The position numbers were made by a program, and so were the translations under genes. The notes under the pieces are model-generated. The model saw only the letters and a list, made by a program, of their open reading frames with translations. It ran no database searches and was not told the origin of the DNA. Below, one piece after another: positions 10,152 to 18,718 of a DNA stretch of 64,000 bases. Source of the DNA: Octadecabacter arcticus 238 (GTDB lineage Bacteria; Pseudomonadota; Alphaproteobacteria; Rhodobacterales; Rhodobacteraceae); NCBI RefSeq assembly GCF_000155735.2, contig NC_020908.1, positions 1,617,001 through 1,681,000 of the forward strand, in the 5' to 3' direction. Positions within the stretch are counted from its first letter, which is position 1. Each line of letters begins with the position of its first letter.

Positions 10152-10400
10152 CCAAGCCCAGTTTGGGGTGGCGTGAATGTCGGCTTCCAACCTCGCGGGA
10201 CGGATGGCTCGCGCTTGCAGCGAAGGTCGGCTCTCCGCCCTTTGTGGCAGAATTAATCGCGAAGATCGAAGTGTTTGGGTCCTTCCCGGGCCTCTCCCTC
10301 ACAGGGGAAATGCGCACCCCGTTACGTGTGACAGACGGAAATTTCGTAGGGTTGTGATTTGGGTTCTTGTTGTTATTGCGCAACCTGTCCTGTGCCATTC
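10152..10400. repeat. Non-coding repeat R1, copy 1
   Basis: About 240 bp that align by eye with 57531-57780 at roughly 80 percent, sharing blocks such as GAATGTCGGCTTCCAACC, GGATGGCTCGCGCTTGCAG and GAAATGCGCACCCCGTT. The left part of the repeat (8521-8548) is separated from it by IS3-A. It contains one member of the GACCTTCGCTGC intergenic repeat family, here as its complement GCAGCGAAGGTCGGC at about 10218. No gene is evident. Confidence 0.7.
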
Positions 10401-10747
10401 CGTAGGCTTGTCTAATTGGCGGATGGCTTGCGCCAATACACTGCCACCGCCCAAATGCCTTGTTCGTGGGCGCGGATCGCAGTTATGCGAAAGCGGTACT
10501 TGAGCACTATATTGATTATTGAGGGTCTGATAGGGTCGTGACACATTAACGTCTGGCGATTTGGATGCTAAACAGTACCCATCCTGTAGGGTTCTTGGGT
10601 GCCCTTCCTGCAGATACGATTGCGTCGCTTAAGGTCAAACACATCGATATCGCTCACACTTGGTCGTATCGGGGCAGGGGACGAATGTACTATTTCATAA
10701 TGCAGCGGAAAGCAGCAGTTGTGGTTCAGTGTTTCTTTATCCCAAGA
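10401..10747. other. Intergenic stretch, no supported gene
   Basis: No gene with coding support. A 73-codon frame at 10565-10786 runs into the 3' end of the opposing dehydrogenase gene and has no recognisable domain or clear ribosome-binding site. Confidence 0.4.
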
Positions 10748-11755
10748 TCAGTACTCGGGAGAAATAGTTCGGCCCTCAAGTGCTGATGTCGCACATGCGT
10801 GTGCGATCGCGAGCGCGGCTCGTCCATCTGCTGCGCTCGACGATGGGTCTCGGCCAGAGATAATGGCAGCGTGGAATTCGTCGAGCGCATAGTAGAATGA
10901 CTGGTCATAGCGTTCGAGAAAGAAGTGTTTGAGCGGTTCACGGGCCACCGTCCGCGAATTGTCCCAACGTACGAGGTTGTCGTCTCGGTGGTTGAGCGTT
11001 TGGACCATACCTTTACGCCCAAAGGCCTCCAATCGCTGATCGAACCCGTATGCACAAGCACGAGAGTTGTTTATGTGAACCAATGCCCCGGACGGCATCT
11101 TGAGCATGGTCATTGTCATGTCCAAATCACCTTCTGCGCCGATTTGCGGATCGAACATGCAAGAACCAAAGGCTGACACCTCGACTGGTCGCTCACCCGC
11201 AATCCAGCATAACAAGTCGATATCATGTATGGTCGAATCTATGAAATATCCACCGGACACACGCACATATTCGATAGGTGGTGGCACGGGTTCACGGCTC
11301 CAACTCATGAGCATATTGATGCGGCCGATTTCACCGTTTTTCACTGCGTTTCGAAGCGCGGAGTTGTCAGGATCAAAGCGTCTATTGAATCCTAACATAA
11401 AGGGTACGGGATTGATCTTGAGCGCAGCCATAGCACGGTCCACCCGTTCAAGCGTCTGGTCCAATGGTTTTTCACAATAAATAGCCTTACCCGCTCGGGC
11501 GACTTTTTCGATGTAGTCCACATGCGTATCCGTTGGTGTGGCAATAATCACGGCCTCGACGCAAGGGTCTGACAGAACGCTATCAAGGTCGTCCGTTGGA
11601 CGACCTCCATAGAGAGCTGCAACCTTATCCGCTGAAGACCGGCGAGGATTGTAAATCACCTCAAGTTTCAGTCCGGTGTGTGCGTTGATTTTGGGGCCAT
11701 ACACATGGGCCATGCGTCCGGTCCCCAACAATGCGACCCCAAGTACCTGTGTCAT
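10748..11755 (-). CDS. Gfo/Idh/MocA-family dehydrogenase (inositol 2-dehydrogenase-like)
   Basis: NAD(P)-dependent sugar or polyol dehydrogenase, 335 residues, cytoplasmic. The N-terminal Rossmann fold begins VALLGTGRMAHVYGPKIN, and IYCEKPLDQTLERV holds the catalytic-region EKP motif. The C-terminal substrate domain shows GFNRRFDP and YFIDSTIHDIDLLCW, matching inositol 2-dehydrogenase-like members (the HDIDL segment carries the catalytic His). It is about as similar in layout to the 16531 gene as a paralogue would be. Its start overlaps the stop of the upstream GMC gene by 4 bases, so the two are one operon. The exact substrate is not determined by sequence. Confidence 0.88.
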   Translation of the reverse strand: MTQVLGVALLGTGRMAHVYGPKINAHTGLKLEVIYNPRRSSADKVAALYGGRPTDDLDSVLSDPCVEAVIIATPTDTHVDYIEKVARAGKAIYCEKPLDQTLERVDRAMAALKINPVPFMLGFNRRFDPDNSALRNAVKNGEIGRINMLMSWSREPVPPPIEYVRVSGGYFIDSTIHDIDLLCWIAGERPVEVSAFGSCMFDPQIGAEGDLDMTMTMLKMPSGALVHINNSRACAYGFDQRLEAFGRKGMVQTLNHRDDNLVRWDNSRTVAREPLKHFFLERYDQSFYYALDEFHAAIISGRDPSSSAADGRAALAIAHACATSALEGRTISPEY

Positions 11756-13368
11756 GCGAAACCCCCTGCATCTTCGAGTATCATGGCCGCGGCCTTTTCA
11801 CCGATCATGATCGAGGCGGCATTTGTGTTGCCTGTCACAATACGTGGCATGATCGATGCGTCGGCGACGCGCAGCCTTTCTATTCCGTGTACCCGTAAAC
11901 GGGGATCGACAACCGCATCCGTCCCGATGCCCATTTTGCAGGTGCCGACAGGATGTAGTAGGGACAACCCGTTGGCGCGGCAATAATCTAGAAGATCGGC
12001 ATCCGACTGCTGGTTCTTGCCAGGCGAAATTTCATAGTCGACGCAGTCTGCCATTGGACGCGTTTCAGCGATCTTACGACCGAATTTAAGCCCGGCAAGC
12101 GCGGCCTTCTGATCTGCTTCGTTGGCGAAAAAGTTGAACCGGATCTCAGGTTGATCAGTGGGGCGTGGTCCGGTAATATGCACATGACCCCTTGAAGTGG
12201 GCCTCATATGTTCAGCCAAAATTGTAAAGCCTGAGAATGGATGCGGCTTTAGTTGCTCATCTGTACACCAAGCCATGAAGGTCACCATCATATCCGGGCG
12301 ATCAATCTCGGGGCCGGAGCGGATGAAGGTATTGGAATAGTTGCCGTTGTCGGCAAAGGGTCCTGTGCGAAACAGAAGGTGACGCAACAACTGCAAGCCA
12401 CCCTTTAGCTTGTTGTTGTACAGATCGTTGACAGTGGAATGCACTGTCGAACGGTACTCGGCACCAATCCCGAAATGGTCCTGCAGGTTTTCGCCGACGC
12501 CTGTTAGCTCGTGCTGTACGGCTATCCCATGCTTTTTCAGCAACGCTTCGGGCCCAATTCCAGAAATTTGCAGCAGTTGTGGCGAATTGAACGTGCCGCC
12601 ACTGAGGATGATCTCGCGTCGGGCTTTCGCCTGATGTGAGCCGGACTTATCAGTCCATTGAACACCAGTTGCCCTCTTTCCATCAAGATCGATCTTGCCC
12701 ACCATTGAATTCAGCTTCAAATCGATGTGTTTCTTCGCTGCGCCACGCAGATAACCGGAAGCCGTGCTCCAACGCAGGCCCTTTCTCGTTGTCGTCTGAA
12801 CGTAACCGGTGCCTTCTTGCTGTGCCCCGTTGAAGTCGTCGTTGCGCGGCACGCCCAATGCTTCGGACGCTGAATGGAAGGCTTCACCCAAAACGTGTTT
12901 GGACGGAATATCCGATACAGACACCGGGCCGCCGCTGCCATGAAAATCATCTGGGCCGCGTTCTTGATCCTCACACGATTTAAAAAAGGGCAGAACGCTC
13001 TTCCATCCCCATCCAGTACATCCGTCAGCCTCCCAGTCATCAAAGTCTCTCGGCTGGCCGCGCATATAGATCATTCCATTTATTGATCCAGTTCCACCGA
13101 GCACTTTTCCCCGTGGTTGAAAAAGGCAGCGATTGTTGAGATGTGGCTCAGGCGCGCTTTCATAGCACCAATTCACCTTGGGATTGGCGTAGAGCATCGA
13201 ATATCCAAGGGGTATGTGGATAAATGGATTGCGATCCCGACCTCCAGCTTCGAGCAATAGGACAGAATGTCCGGCTTCCCCCAACCTTCCCGCCACAGCG
13301 CAGCCGGCTGAACCTGCTCCGATCACGATATAGTCATAGACTTCTTGCGACAACTTTTTCTCCATCAT
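11752..13368 (-). CDS. GMC-family oxidoreductase (choline dehydrogenase-like)
   Basis: FAD-dependent alcohol dehydrogenase or oxidase, 538 residues. The dinucleotide motif IVIGAGSAGCAVAGRL opens the protein with LLLEAGG about 20 residues later, and GKVLGGTGSINGMIYMRG is GMC signature 1. Signature 2 is in GGTFNSPQLLQISGIG, and the C-terminal active-site region is HPVGTCKMG, with VADASIMPRIVTGNTNA close to the end. Annotation as choline dehydrogenase would be by family only. The company of Gfo/Idh/MocA enzymes and a sugar ABC importer argues for a polyol or cyclitol substrate. First gene of a two-gene minus-strand operon; a motif shared with two other control regions lies 54-70 bp upstream. Confidence 0.88.
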   Translation of the reverse strand: MMEKKLSQEVYDYIVIGAGSAGCAVAGRLGEAGHSVLLLEAGGRDRNPFIHIPLGYSMLYANPKVNWCYESAPEPHLNNRCLFQPRGKVLGGTGSINGMIYMRGQPRDFDDWEADGCTGWGWKSVLPFFKSCEDQERGPDDFHGSGGPVSVSDIPSKHVLGEAFHSASEALGVPRNDDFNGAQQEGTGYVQTTTRKGLRWSTASGYLRGAAKKHIDLKLNSMVGKIDLDGKRATGVQWTDKSGSHQAKARREIILSGGTFNSPQLLQISGIGPEALLKKHGIAVQHELTGVGENLQDHFGIGAEYRSTVHSTVNDLYNNKLKGGLQLLRHLLFRTGPFADNGNYSNTFIRSGPEIDRPDMMVTFMAWCTDEQLKPHPFSGFTILAEHMRPTSRGHVHITGPRPTDQPEIRFNFFANEADQKAALAGLKFGRKIAETRPMADCVDYEISPGKNQQSDADLLDYCRANGLSLLHPVGTCKMGIGTDAVVDPRLRVHGIERLRVADASIMPRIVTGNTNAASIMIGEKAAAMILEDAGGFA

Positions 13369-13410
13369 TTTGTTGAACTATGACGGAAGATGACACTGTC
13401 TCGAAGTCTC

Positions 13411-13434
13411 GAAATGTCGGATTTGGACAGAATG
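13411..13434. promoter_or_regulatory. Candidate operator, site 1 (TTTGGACAGAATG)
   Basis: The core TTTGGACAGAATG (13422-13434) lies in the divergent intergenic region between the GMC gene (start 13368) and the Gfo/Idh gene (start 13504). The same core recurs at 16447-16466 and 18627-18646, each before another transcription unit of this module. This is observed sequence; binding by a regulator is inferred. Confidence 0.55.
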
Positions 13435-13503
13435 CAGTTCGCCCAATGCCCAGATTAGTTCCACGGTGGAGGCACAGTTAATTCAGCGTGAAGGGTTCGC
13501 AGA

Positions 13504-14619
13504 ATGAGCAAGTCGGAAGTTGGAATTGGTCTTGTTGGATCGGGGTTCATGGGACGCTGTCACGCGAATGCATTTCGGTCGGTCTCCGGGCTGTTCGATG
13601 TAGCTTGCGAACCTGTACTCAGAGTTATTGCAGATGCGACGCCCGAGCTGGCTGCGCAAGCGGCAAGAAATCTCGGATTTGCACGTTGCACAGACAGTTG
13701 GAAAGTTCTCGTGGCGGACGAGGAAGTGGACATTGTGGCAATTACAGCCCCGAACGTATTGCATGCACCGATAGCTCTCGCGGCAATCGAGACGGGCAAG
13801 ACTATCTACTGCGAAAAGCCACTCGCAACGACGGCTGCGATCGCGCTGGAGATGGCAGAAGCCGCTGAAGCAGCCAATGTGGTGACACTTGTCGGGTTCA
13901 ACTTTCTTCGCAATCCGATGATTGGCCTCGCACGTGAGATGATTTCTAGCGGCGAAATTGGCGAAGTTACAGGCTTCCGTGGTCGCCATGCAGAGAATTA
14001 CATGTCGGATCCGGACGCACCCCATTCATTCCGAACTGATCCTCAAGGAGGTGGTGCGTTAGCAGATATAGGCAGTCACATCATCTCGATGGCGCGTTAT
14101 TTGCTTGGACCCATTTCAGACGTTCAGGCTGATTGTCGAACGTTCCACACGACCCGTCCGGAATGCTTCGACAGCACCAAGCGCTTACCCGTTGAAGTGG
14201 ATGATATGACCCACGCCTTGGTCCGCTTTGAAAGCGGAGCATCCGGCAGTCTGGAGGCGAACTGGGCGGCAACGGCGCGCACAATGGACCTCTCTTGGGA
14301 AATCACTGGCACCAAGGGCGCACTTGCCTTCAGCCAAGAACGAATGAACGAATTGAAGGTTTTTTCCAATATTCCAGGACGCAGTGGTTATACACGGATC
14401 GAAGCGGGGCCGTCGCATCCACCATATGGACGCTTCTGTCCGGCACCAGGCCATCACATCGGCTTCAACGATCTTAAGGTTATTGAAGTGGCTGAGCTGC
14501 TGGCAGCCCATGCTGGCATCACGAATGCAAGTCCTGACTTCCGCGAAGCATACGAAGTTCAGAAGACTGTGGAAGCCATGCAGGTATCTAACGTTTCTCG
14601 CCAATGGGTTGTGGTTTAA
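13504..14619 (+). CDS. Gfo/Idh/MocA-family oxidoreductase, 371 aa
   Basis: Second dehydrogenase paralogue of the cluster. N-terminal Rossmann fold GIGLVGSGFMGRCHANAFRS, EKP motif in IYCEKPLATTAAIALEMA, then FNFLRNPMIGLAREMI and GGALADIGSHIISMARYLLG, where the DIGSH segment is the usual catalytic-site motif. The 371 residues place it in the longer, MocA/dehydrogenase-like branch rather than with the 334-335-residue IolG-like pair. Transcribed divergently from the GMC operon and convergently with the regulator gene (10-bp gap). Start chosen at ATG 13504; a candidate operator lies about 70 bp upstream. Confidence 0.88.
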   Translation: MSKSEVGIGLVGSGFMGRCHANAFRSVSGLFDVACEPVLRVIADATPELAAQAARNLGFARCTDSWKVLVADEEVDIVAITAPNVLHAPIALAAIETGKTIYCEKPLATTAAIALEMAEAAEAANVVTLVGFNFLRNPMIGLAREMISSGEIGEVTGFRGRHAENYMSDPDAPHSFRTDPQGGGALADIGSHIISMARYLLGPISDVQADCRTFHTTRPECFDSTKRLPVEVDDMTHALVRFESGASGSLEANWAATARTMDLSWEITGTKGALAFSQERMNELKVFSNIPGRSGYTRIEAGPSHPPYGRFCPAPGHHIGFNDLKVIEVAELLAAHAGITNASPDFREAYEVQKTVEAMQVSNVSRQWVVV

Positions 14620-14628
14620 GCGCGGCGA

Positions 14629-16368
14629 TTAAGTGTTTAACGCCCTCTCAAAGCGCGCTTGGGCATCGCGCAGGGCAGCGCTTGGCTTTTTGTTCCGCAG
14701 AAGCATTGTGTGAATTTCTTCGCCTAGGATTCCTACTAGTGTATTGAATTGCTTAACCGCGGGACGTGACCATGTTTGCAGTTGGCCCGAGCGGGCCATC
14801 TTGTCGACTGTAGCAATGACTGGACGGCCATGCGCAACCAGTGGATCGTTGCAAACGCTGAACCGAGAACTCACCAAGCTTCCGTTTTCAATATATAATT
14901 TAGTAGCTGCTGCTGACGTAAGGGTTCGAGCGGCTTGCTTTACCGAGTTAAATCTCTGCGGCTTAACATTGGCAGGTATGCAGAGGTTCCACCCGCCCAA
15001 ATGCGCCATCTGGGGAATTCCCGGCGCAGATGGGTGTGGCAAGTACCCAGTACGGCCATAACCTGGCGAATTGGTTTGATTTTCGATCATCGGCAATATC
15101 TGCGTATAGCAATAGGCCATCGCGGCATTGCCTTCTGCGTAACACTTAGCCCGTTCATACCACGACATTTGTAAGACATTTGGTGGGGAATAGGCCAAGA
15201 GTTCAATCAGAAATTCAGCTGCCTCCAAGGCGATCGGCCCGTCAAGCTTCGGAAGCAGATCGTCAGGTTTAAGATCCTGTTCTCGGAATCCGTGGCCTTG
15301 GCTTTGAAGGTTCAGCACAGGTTGACCAAAATCGGCCATGAGCATCATAAAAGTTGTGCCAACCGGAGTTCCTCTAGCACCGTTCCAACAGATTCCGCTC
15401 ATGTTCCGTACAGGATCATGAAGTTCTCGAGCGCAACTAAGTACGTCGTCTAACTGCAGCGGCGGCTCCAATCCGCACTTTTCAAAAATATCGGTTCGAT
15501 AAATGAACAGCTCAGGCGTTGTCTGTACTGGAAGTCCGTACGAGATGTTGCCGCGTTGTGCCGTAGACAGGGCCTCTGGGTGGAAATCCAACAAATCGCG
15601 CGCTTCCTCTGCACCGTGCATCTCCATTGGGCGAAGTGCTTCGACTTGGATAAATTCTTCCATCCAACAAATATCGCACGTGATGATGTCGTAACGAGAT
15701 TGACGGCGTTCTGCATTAACGAGAATTTCTTGATGCAATCGATCAATGCTGAGTGCGCGTACGTTTATCTCGACACCGAAATGAAGCTCAAATTGGCGCT
15801 TAAGCTTTTGCATTGCCATAAACGTAGCATCGGCATGCAATAAGATACGCAAGCCGCCCGGCACATCGAGTTTCTGTGACAGTACGGGCAGTGGCGCCAC
15901 GGTGGCAGTAGAGAGATAGGATGCGCCAAAAAAATAATCCACGCCTTCGGATAGACCAAAGGCCCCGCCAAGCAACGATTTGACGCGACGTACATAATCC
16001 ATCCAAGCACGCATCATCAACTGGGTCGGGTGGAGGGAGAATGTCTTGCCGCTACGCGTACGGCTCCTCTTAGCTATAAGTCCTCGGTCAACCATATCTT
16101 CTATCATCCGATGCGCAGTGCCTCGCGCGAGCCCAGACCCGTCGATCAGCGAGGATGGAGTTTCCATGCGGCCTTTGAGGTGGGAGCGCATAATCTGAAT
16201 CATGACAGGCAACTCACGTTCAGCCGTACCGGCACCTAGTGATTCCTCGGTTTCCAACCGAAATTGGCTTACGAAATCCAAAAATCTCTCCAACTCAGGA
16301 GCAGACATCGCGCTAATGAAACACTGCTCGCTCTCAGCTTGGTTACTATCTCTTTTCAGTTTTTTCAT
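14629..16368 (-). CDS. Winged-helix regulator fused to a family-1 solute-binding-protein-like domain
   Basis: About 579 residues from ATG 16368 (MKKLKRDSNQ), preferred because GGAG sits 6 bases upstream; an in-frame ATG at 16443 would add 25 residues. No signal peptide or membrane segment. Roughly residues 55-140 form a MarR/IclR-like winged helix (SSLIDGSGLARGTAHRMIED, then MVDRGLIAKRSRTRSGKTF). From about residue 175 on the chain resembles extracellular sugar-binding proteins (SBP_bac_1-like): MQKLKRQFELHFGVEINVRA, YDIITCDICWMEEF, GLPVQTTPELFIYRTDIFEK, AYCYTQILPMIENQ and HLGGWNLCIP. The natural reading is a cytoplasmic one-component regulator that senses a sugar through a borrowed binding-protein fold. 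It sits amid the polyol genes and diverges from the 16531 operon across the candidate operator, so self- and pathway control are likely. Confidence 0.75.
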   Translation of the reverse strand: MKKLKRDSNQAESEQCFISAMSAPELERFLDFVSQFRLETEESLGAGTAERELPVMIQIMRSHLKGRMETPSSLIDGSGLARGTAHRMIEDMVDRGLIAKRSRTRSGKTFSLHPTQLMMRAWMDYVRRVKSLLGGAFGLSEGVDYFFGASYLSTATVAPLPVLSQKLDVPGGLRILLHADATFMAMQKLKRQFELHFGVEINVRALSIDRLHQEILVNAERRQSRYDIITCDICWMEEFIQVEALRPMEMHGAEEARDLLDFHPEALSTAQRGNISYGLPVQTTPELFIYRTDIFEKCGLEPPLQLDDVLSCARELHDPVRNMSGICWNGARGTPVGTTFMMLMADFGQPVLNLQSQGHGFREQDLKPDDLLPKLDGPIALEAAEFLIELLAYSPPNVLQMSWYERAKCYAEGNAAMAYCYTQILPMIENQTNSPGYGRTGYLPHPSAPGIPQMAHLGGWNLCIPANVKPQRFNSVKQAARTLTSAAATKLYIENGSLVSSRFSVCNDPLVAHGRPVIATVDKMARSGQLQTWSRPAVKQFNTLVGILGEEIHTMLLRNKKPSAALRDAQARFERALNT

Positions 16369-16446
16369 ACCCACTCCAAAGCCAAGGACATGTTGCATTG
16401 ATTGGCAGAAGTAAGCGAGGGCTCTTCTCCAATTTAAGTACATAAA

Positions 16447-16490
16447 ATTCCAAATTGGACAGAATGTATTTTGAAGAATGGGACAGAAAA
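16447..16490. promoter_or_regulatory. Candidate operator, site 2, with a second half-copy
   Basis: ATTCCAAATTGGACAGAATG (16447-16466) includes the near-palindrome TCCAA-N-TTGGA. A second GGACAGAA starts at 16481, 24 bp after the first, giving a direct repeat about two helical turns apart. It lies between the divergent regulator gene and the 16531 dehydrogenase operon. Matching sites precede 13504/13368 and 18719. Confidence 0.6.
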
Positions 16491-16530
16491 GTGAAGGCTG
16501 GGACTAATTAGAAACGTCAAGGAGAGCAAA

Positions 16531-17535
16531 ATGCTTCGATTTGGGATCATTGGAACCGGGAGGATCGGTGATATGCATGCGCGGATTATTGCAATGCAGC
16601 CGGATGCCGCCGTGACATGGTGCTTCGATGTTTTCGAAGAGAATGCCCGCAGAACAGGAGAGGCCGTTGGGGCAAAGGCCACCACCGATCTAGATGCGCT
16701 TCTTGGCGCTGATGACGTTGATGCTGTATTAATTGCCACTCCAACCAACACACATGTGGAGATGATCTTGCGGTCAGCTGAAGCTGGCAAGCCAATCCTC
16801 TGCGAAAAGCCGATCGACGTGGATATTGAAAGGGTAGAGGAGTGTCGCGAAAAACTTAAAGCTTTCAATGCGTTCATTCAGCTGGGTTTCAACCGGCGCT
16901 TTGATCCAAGCCATGCTGGGGTTAAGGATGGCGTTGCAAATGGTGAAATTGGCGACCTTGAAATGCTGGTTATTACAAGCCGAGATCCGGGGCCTCCTCC
17001 TCCTCGTGCTATCCTTGAAGATTGTGGAGGGCTCTTTCGCGATACCACAATTCACGACATGGACATGGCCCGCTTTGTTATGGGGGAAGATCCCATCGAA
17101 GTTTTTGCAATGGCGGCCAACAGGGTCGACCCAGTGTTTGCAGAGCTTGGCGACGTTGACACCGCTATGATCGTAATGCGGACACCTTCAGGTGCTCTCT
17201 GCCATATCAACAACTCGCGACGCACGAATTATGGCTATGACCAACGGGTAGAAGCATTCGGCGAAGGTGGGATGATCCGCTCAAACAATCACAGGCCGTC
17301 GGAGGTCACGCGATATGGGGCGAAAGGTACTGCTACGCGCGATGAACTTATGTATTTCTTTATTGAGCGCTATCGCGCTGCATACGAGGCGGAAATTCGT
17401 GATTTTATCGGTCAGATTGCGGCGGGCAAGCCGCCGAACGTTACCTTCGAAGATGGCCGACGCGCTTTGATTTTGTCTGAAGCTGCGCTGAAATCTTACC
17501 AGACCAATCAACCTGTGAAGGTGGACTACACATGA
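16531..17535 (+). CDS. Inositol 2-dehydrogenase-like Gfo/Idh/MocA dehydrogenase
   Basis: NAD-dependent polyol dehydrogenase, 334 residues. FGIIGTGRIGDMHARII is the Rossmann start, ILCEKPIDVDIERVEE the EKP motif, LGFNRRFDPSHAGVK and FRDTTIHDMDMARFVMGEDP the substrate-domain motifs with the catalytic His. These are typical for IolG, which oxidises myo-inositol (or scyllo/chiro isomers) to inosose. Close in length and motif layout to the 10748 gene. Good ribosome-binding site (GGAGAG) before ATG. Its stop overlaps the start of the SDR gene by 4 bases. I leave the symbol blank because no other iol genes (iolB, C, D, E) are present. Confidence 0.88.
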   Translation: MLRFGIIGTGRIGDMHARIIAMQPDAAVTWCFDVFEENARRTGEAVGAKATTDLDALLGADDVDAVLIATPTNTHVEMILRSAEAGKPILCEKPIDVDIERVEECREKLKAFNAFIQLGFNRRFDPSHAGVKDGVANGEIGDLEMLVITSRDPGPPPPRAILEDCGGLFRDTTIHDMDMARFVMGEDPIEVFAMAANRVDPVFAELGDVDTAMIVMRTPSGALCHINNSRRTNYGYDQRVEAFGEGGMIRSNNHRPSEVTRYGAKGTATRDELMYFFIERYRAAYEAEIRDFIGQIAAGKPPNVTFEDGRRALILSEAALKSYQTNQPVKVDYT

Positions 17536-18413
17536 GCGATCACAAATACACTAGCCCCTTTGGTAGTGCAGCTTACCATGCGGCCTCTGACATCGACGTA
17601 CCCCTAGACCGCCAGTTCGAGGGGAAAGTCGCTGTTGTGACGGGCTCAACGCAGGGTCTTGGACTGACGGCTGTTAAGTTGATGCTTCGACGAGGTCTGA
17701 AGGGCGCATTGATCCTTGGTCGCAAACAAACCGAGGGTCAGGCTGCTGCCGATCTTCTGAGCACTCAAGATCAGCGCGTCGTGTATCATCAGGCCGACTT
17801 GGCGTCTTTAGACGACTGTGGGTCCGTTCATGACCGGGCCATCAAAGAATTTGGCAGCTACGATATCTTGGTGAATTCCGCTGGGATTACAGATCGCGGC
17901 GGCATTTTGGACGGTGACGCTGCGCTTTGGGAACGCACGTTCGCGATCAATGCTCGGGCACCGTTTTTCATGATGCAGAAAGCCGCCAATCTATGGCGGG
18001 AAACGGGTAAACCCGGTACGATAGTGAACGTTGCGACCGTGACCGCGCATGGCGGCGTTCCATTCCTTACAGTTTATGCAGCGTCCAAGGCAGCTCTCGT
18101 TGCCATGACCAAGAACGCCGCATTTTCACTGATGCGTGACGGGATTCGGGTCAATGCGCTGGCGATTGGTTGGATGGACACGCCTGCTGAGGACATAACG
18201 CAAAAACAATTCCACGATATGCCAGATGGTTGGCAGGCCGATGTGGGTAAGGAGTTGCCAGCTGGGCGTTTGTTGAGGATGAACGAAGTGGCGCGCTGGA
18301 TTGTACATTTGGCAAGCGATGAATCTGGGATCATGACCGGCTCCGTCCTTGATTTAGACCATGGGGTCATCGGTTGCTACGAAGGCACACCTCTTCCGGC
18401 AAAGCTGGACTAA
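17532..18413 (+). CDS. SDR-family oxidoreductase
   Basis: Classical short-chain dehydrogenase, 293 residues, NAD(P)-dependent. The cofactor motif TGSTQGLG lies near residue 37, after a 30-residue extension. NSAG appears near residue 115, and the catalytic Tyr-Lys pair is in VYAASKAALVAMTK near residue 180. The C-terminus has ASDESGIMTGSVLDLDHG. It is co-transcribed with the upstream dehydrogenase (ATGA overlap) and probably carries out a second oxidation or a reduction in the same pathway. The substrate is not readable from sequence. Confidence 0.9.
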   Translation: MSDHKYTSPFGSAAYHAASDIDVPLDRQFEGKVAVVTGSTQGLGLTAVKLMLRRGLKGALILGRKQTEGQAAADLLSTQDQRVVYHQADLASLDDCGSVHDRAIKEFGSYDILVNSAGITDRGGILDGDAALWERTFAINARAPFFMMQKAANLWRETGKPGTIVNVATVTAHGGVPFLTVYAASKAALVAMTKNAAFSLMRDGIRVNALAIGWMDTPAEDITQKQFHDMPDGWQADVGKELPAGRLLRMNEVARWIVHLASDESGIMTGSVLDLDHGVIGCYEGTPLPAKLD

Positions 18414-18718
18414 AGAATTAGGCAATAAAGTGACACTGTAGACCAATGATGTGCGGGAATCCCCGCATATCATACGTTATTATTGGCGCATGAGATAAGA
18501 CATTCCGGTAGCCGGTGCGGTGGTATCCAAACTAGCTTGGCGGGCATGACCTGTTAGTCATGACTGGCTCGGACAATTCGATAAGAGTGCAAAAACAGAG
18601 CCTCTCGCGCGAACGTAAGATTCGCAATTCCAAAATGGACAGAATGAGGGAAGACCTGTTTGGTTTAACCCCATAACTTAAGATCAGACAGAAAAACGAC
18701 CAATGGGAGTGACACAAA
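18414..18718. promoter_or_regulatory. Control region of the ABC operon with candidate operator site 3
   Basis: This 305-bp gap holds ATTCCAAAATGGACAGAATG at 18627-18646, matching site 2 in 19 of 20 positions and lying 73 bp before the ABC operon start. No gene was seen in the remainder. Shared sites suggest the catabolic genes and the importer are controlled together. Confidence 0.6.

Noticed and set aside
10565..10786. 73-codon frame before the dehydrogenase operon
   Set aside because: Runs antisense into the 3' end of the 10748 gene; no domain and no neighbour logic.
10748..17535. Assigning iolG, iolA or other iol symbols
   Set aside because: Family membership is clear, but the defining iol pathway genes are absent and three dehydrogenase paralogues are present, so a symbol would overstate the evidence.
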